A stretch of DNA of 22,869 nt from Gloeopeniophorella convolvens (Eukaryota; Basidiomycota; Agaricomycetes; Russulales): the NCBI GenBank assembly GCA_022496205.1, contig WTXD01000168.1:1-22869 (forward strand), in the 5' to 3' direction. Below, piece after piece: positions 19,441 to 22,869 of this stretch. How positions within the stretch are numbered: position 1 is the first letter of the stretch; each line of letters begins with the position of its first letter. A program made the translations under genes and the position numbers. A model generated the notes under the pieces. The model was not told the DNA's origin, searched no databases, and worked only from the letters and a program-made list of their open reading frames with translations.

Positions 19441-20320
19441 GGGAGGGTACTGGGAAGGGGGAAAGCCATGCGGGCGCGCGCACCCTAGCCTATGGCATGC
19501 CGCATGACCCGCCACAGGCTGGCCGCGACGCGGGTGCGACGCGCACGTGGCGGTGCGCGATGCGTCCCGCAAGGCAGCAGCCATCACCCCGTGATGTGCG
19601 GTCGAAGACCCCGAAACGCGACAGCGACGTGACACACCAACGGCACCTCGCGGGGCGTGCGGCATATTGACCTCGCTGGACGCACGACGTAGAGCCAGAG
19701 GGTGTGCGTCCTGCACAGGTTGAGCACAGTTCAAGCGCGGGAACCCGGCCCACTACTATGCATCATGGGCATGCTGTCACCAGGGTGCTAATGGCCCATT
19801 GCTCGCTATGTAGGATTACTGCCCACGTTCCCTCGTTATCACAGAGAGGACTCGGGGATGCTGCAGTAGGCCCCGGCACCCACAGCAGCCACAGGTGGTA
19901 CGGTACTAGCAGTATTGCCAGCACGTGTCGCACCTGTGCCTTCTGCCGGGAACCGCAAAGCCAAAGAGTAGGGGTCACGGGCAAGCCGCGGGGCCGACAT
20001 CAGTGACCGCACAATTGCACGCGCGGACGCACAGCCAAGTGTAGGCGCGGGCGGGAAGCGCGGGCGCCGGTCGCGGGGACAGGTGCGCGGTCGCGGGCAC
20101 GGTCGCGGTTGCAGCGCCACGTGGCCGTGTGCGACCCGTCTGACACACCGGGCGGTAGGAGGCGCGGCGGATCGTGGCGTGGCGTGGGGGCGTAGGGGCG
20201 CATACAGGGCCATGGGGATAAAAAGGTCAGAGTTCCCGCTCCTGCAGCGGGTGCTGGGAGACGAGTGCGGACCGCCCGGAGTGGGGAATAACGAAAGAGT
20301 GAAGTAATAACGAAAGAGTG
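19441..20320. repeat. GC-rich spacer between units B and C
   Basis: Homologous to 13510-13690 plus 14090-14780, and to 1-500. It begins GTGGGGAGGGTACTGG, the same string that opens the window, which suggests exchange between spacers of different units. The minus-strand frames at 14178-14699 and 19763-19984 share YHLWLLWV but lack any other coding sign. Confidence 0.55.
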
Positions 20321-20469
20321 AGCAGTTACCAAATTAGAATGGGTCAAGTTGCAGGACTGTCGGGGTCTGTCGGAGTTCGATCCGCCACTGTGGCGGCATG
20401 CTGGGACCCAGCAGCGAAAAATATTCCGCGATAACTTGAACCACGAACTGAATTCCTCACCTCTTTGCT

Positions 20470-20760
20470 CGATCGGTCGCGTCAGGATCAACGCAGCAAT
20501 TCTTGCCACCTACGGCGGTTTCAGCATACTTGGGTTAAATATAGCACTCGTATACACCATCGCATGTAATCTCTAGCCTTTCCTTGCCACCCTGTCGCGA
20601 TATCGGCTCCAGCACAAACACTGTTGGAAACCCTGCTGAGGCATCTCGAGCTTCGAGATCAGATGTAGCAACCGAGAGACCTTGACATAACACATGGCAA
20701 ACAGGTGCGACAGCTGTCCAGCACATGCACATGCACACCTCACCGCGAGCGTGTTCAACC
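20470..20760 (+). pseudogene. Relic of a DUF6534 C-terminus (unit C)
   Basis: The best-preserved first part of the three relics reads VRINAAILATYGGFSILGLN, IALVYTI, matching the VISYLIRQ-to-LGLLDTM membrane part of the full genes. The second exon, from 20618, reads TLLETLLRHLELRDQM and then hits TAG, a CAG-to-TAG change relative to unit B. It shares the roughly 45-bp extra segment with unit B. Confidence 0.5.
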
Positions 20761-20848
20761 TAGATCAAGCTAGAGTGCCATCAGCTCGCATTTCATTCAT
20801 GGAGCAGATCAGGCAGCTGCCGTGGAGTATCCTGACTTGTCTCATAGA

Positions 20849-21097
20849 TTACAGGATGAGCGTAGTAAGTAGTGGCGGATAGTCCTCAGCGGAGGTCGGA
20901 GCCTGAGTCCGACCGCATGCCGAATGATGAGTCTTTGCTAGTAGCAACAGAGCCATGTGCTGCGCACAACATTCCACGACACTCACGTTGGCGAAAGACC
21001 GCAGAAGCAGCTTGTACCCCGGGCGACCGGCAACGTGTAATGCGAGTTTCGAGGAGGGCCGGTCTAGATTGTAGAGCTTGATTACTGTAAAGGGCAC
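20849..21097 (-). other. Conserved short minus-strand reading frame, unit C copy
   Basis: The frame begins MPFTVIKLYNLDRPSSKLAL and continues RPGYKLLLRSFANVSVVECC, AQHMALLLLA. It aligns in phase with the unit B frame. Unrecognised; possibly an exon of a small lost gene, or chance. Confidence 0.3.
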
Positions 21098-21327
21098 GCC
21101 CCATTAATATTCGTCACACATTCAATCGATGACGCCCCCCAGGCAAAGTTTATCTTGTGAATATAACCCTCTCTGGCATACAGGCCGCTGGGGACGCATG
21201 ATGTGCAAAACGTTGCGGATGCACGCTGGTGCACCGTTTTACATTTAAAATGCTAAGGTGGTGAGGACTGGCCTCCCCAGCCGCCACTGTTTCCCTGTTA
21301 CCCCCGCTGTCGTGTGAGTCGCGCCCC

Positions 21328-22869
21328 ATGCCAATCTCCGACCTGGCAGACTCGCAGCAGAATGATGTCCCGGTGAAGCTCGGTATGGCTTTGTTGGCTG
21401 AGCCCTCTGTCCAATTTTACGATTACCCGCGCTGTGCAGGAACGTTGCTGATCGCTGTCACCTGTGAGTTCCAACATCCACTGTTCACGAATTGGTGAGG
21501 CTAGACATCATCTTGTCACCGCGCGCCAGTGAACTTCGCCCTCTACGGATATGTCATGCACCAGTTCCTCAGCTATCTCGAGTATCGTGAGTCCATAAGG
21601 CTCGAACTATTTGACGCTTGATTCTGACGCTCATTTGAATAGGATACAAGGATTCGTCTAGACTCAGGTGCTGCTTCACTCACTGATCCCCTCCGCCGTC
21701 TGGCATCCCGCTGATACATTCGCCAGAGCTTCCCTAATGGCTCTCTTCATCCTTCACACGTACCATCTATCGACGTTTGTCGCCGATTTCAATTCACATG
21801 TAAACTTAAGGAATTAAACCTACTTGTTTCCAGGCTGTTCTATCTTGTGTGGAAATATTGGTGAGCACGCAGTGTGCTCGGCAGCCGTACTCTGGTTCAC
21901 GGAGGCTTTGGCAGTATCATCCAATATTCGACGTTCAAGATGCCAAGGAGTGAGTGAGGCCTTCTCCTCCCTGTTTCCGCGCTCAGTAGTCACGCTTTGC
22001 ATTCAAGTCTTCCTGTGGCCGTTCTCGTCCTCGCCAATCGTGACAGCTGTGATCACATCTATCACGAACGTCTACATGATAAACCGGTAAGCAAGGAGAC
22101 AACTCACTGTGCTCGACACACCATCCTGCAGGAGGCTGACTCCGACCGCTCCGGAAGACTCTACCGTCTGACAGGAAGCAAGGCCCAGATGATCTGCACG
22201 GCCGTCCCAGCAATCATCTCGCCGGTGAGCGCGATCGCCGTCTGCATCCTGACCTGGACAACAACGGTGTATGAACCCATGTCGTTTGATGACGCGTCCT
22301 TACTGACGCCGTTCCACCCCACTGGCAGGCATCCTTGGGGACAGCATGGGGTGAAAACAATTAGTATCCTGGTCGCGGTCTGGTACATCTCACAAGTGCT
22401 GGGCGCCGTCCTCATCAATGGTAAGCACAACGTGTTTGTAGCCAGCTGCGAACCGCATTATGTATTGAACGGGCTGCTCCGCCGATTGGACAGGCCTCCT
22501 GATGCGCGCGCTCCACAAGTCGCGTAGCGGGTTTCTGAGGTCGGACACGGTCATCAGCTACCTGATCCGGCATGCGGTACAGACCGGGCTCTTCGCGTCC
22601 ATCTTCAGCATCGCGTACCTCGTGGCCTGGCAACGGTTCCGGACCACGAACGTCTTCAGCATATTCGCGATAAACCTCGGCCTGCTGGACACCATGGTGG
22701 GCGCTGTCCGTTGACTTCGCTCGTTGGTGGGGCGCTCACCGCACCTAGGCCGTCATGGAGTCCCTGCTCAGCAGAGAGATGCTTCGCGAGCGGATTGAGC
22801 GTCCGAACGACATCGATATCACCCTTGCCAAGCAGGTGCAACCGGACATCGTCGGCAGACCATCTACGG
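21328..22869 (+). CDS. DUF6534-domain membrane protein gene, unit C copy (3' end beyond window)
   Basis: This copy keeps the most splice sites. Start MPISDLADSQQNDVPVKLG; intron 21383-21439; GTLLIAVT (21440-21463); intron 21464-21529; NFALYGYVMHQFLSYLEY (21530-21586); an intron to about 21642; then YKDSSRLR, followed in a different frame by VLLHSLIPSAVWHPADTFAR and LMALFILHTYHLSTFVADF. Later exons carry FLWPFSSSPIVTAVITSITN, SLYRLTGSKAQMICTAVP, ISILVAVWYISQVLGAVLIN, KSRSGFLRSDTVISYLIRHA, FSIFAINLGLLDTM and MESLLSREMLRERIERPND. The frame change after YKDSSRLR is shared with unit A. Either it is an old frameshift or I have misplaced a splice site. About seven hydrophobic spans are visible, as in the family. 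The stop would fall just past the window edge. Confidence 0.7.

Noticed and set aside
1..22869. tRNA or rRNA genes
   Set aside because: Reading both strands I saw no tRNA-like A-box and B-box pair with acceptor pairing, and no rRNA-like conserved stretch. A covariance-model scan would be needed to exclude degenerate copies.

Overview
The window looks like nuclear DNA of an Agaricomycete (mushroom-class basidiomycete). The evidence is coding sequence split by 44-70 bp GT-AG introns, DUF6534 membrane-protein genes (a family expanded in these fungi), a fungal-type mitochondrial 2-oxodicarboxylate carrier and a REB1/TTF1-type Myb gene. I see no bacterial operon structure, tRNA, rRNA or CRISPR array.

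The backbone is a tandem array of a unit of about 5.5 kb, present as A (about 1-14,780, interrupted), B (about 14,790-20,310) and C (from about 20,320, cut by the window end). Each unit has, in order: a relic of a DUF6534 C-terminus (+), a small conserved minus-strand reading frame, a multi-exon DUF6534 gene (+; starts at 1478, 15798 and 21328), a convergent carrier gene (-), and a GC-rich non-coding spacer. Nearly every copy carries frameshifts, lost splice sites or lost stops, and different copies carry different lesions, so this is a decaying array.

Unit A is longer because an 8,733-bp mobile element (3637-12369) sits in an intron of its carrier gene. The element begins CACCTCAGGCAGCCCATCAA and ends with the reverse complement. 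It is flanked by a perfect 9-bp duplication, CGGGTGGAG. Removing it brings the A-to-B spacing (14,320 bp) to 5,578 bp, matching the B-to-C spacing of 5,530 bp. Unit B supplies the paralogous uninterrupted site. A 9-bp duplication plus very long inverted repeats is typical of Mutator-like elements (MULEs), but no transposase is visible.

The element is a giant imperfect palindrome. Each arm is about 3.7-4.1 kb. The outer 2 kb is non-coding and packed with GATGATC/GATCATC-containing tandem repeats that enclose a small MITE-like island. The inner part carries a divergent pair of unrecognised genes, X (reading outward) and Y (reading inward). The central loop holds the body of a minus-strand REB1/TTF1-like Myb gene (Z), whose C-terminal exons are repeated inverted in the right arm. 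Copies of X, Y and Z on the two arms are broken at different places. The element therefore looks like a gene-carrying, non-autonomous (Pack-MULE-like) transposon whose cargo includes a sequence-specific DNA-binding protein.
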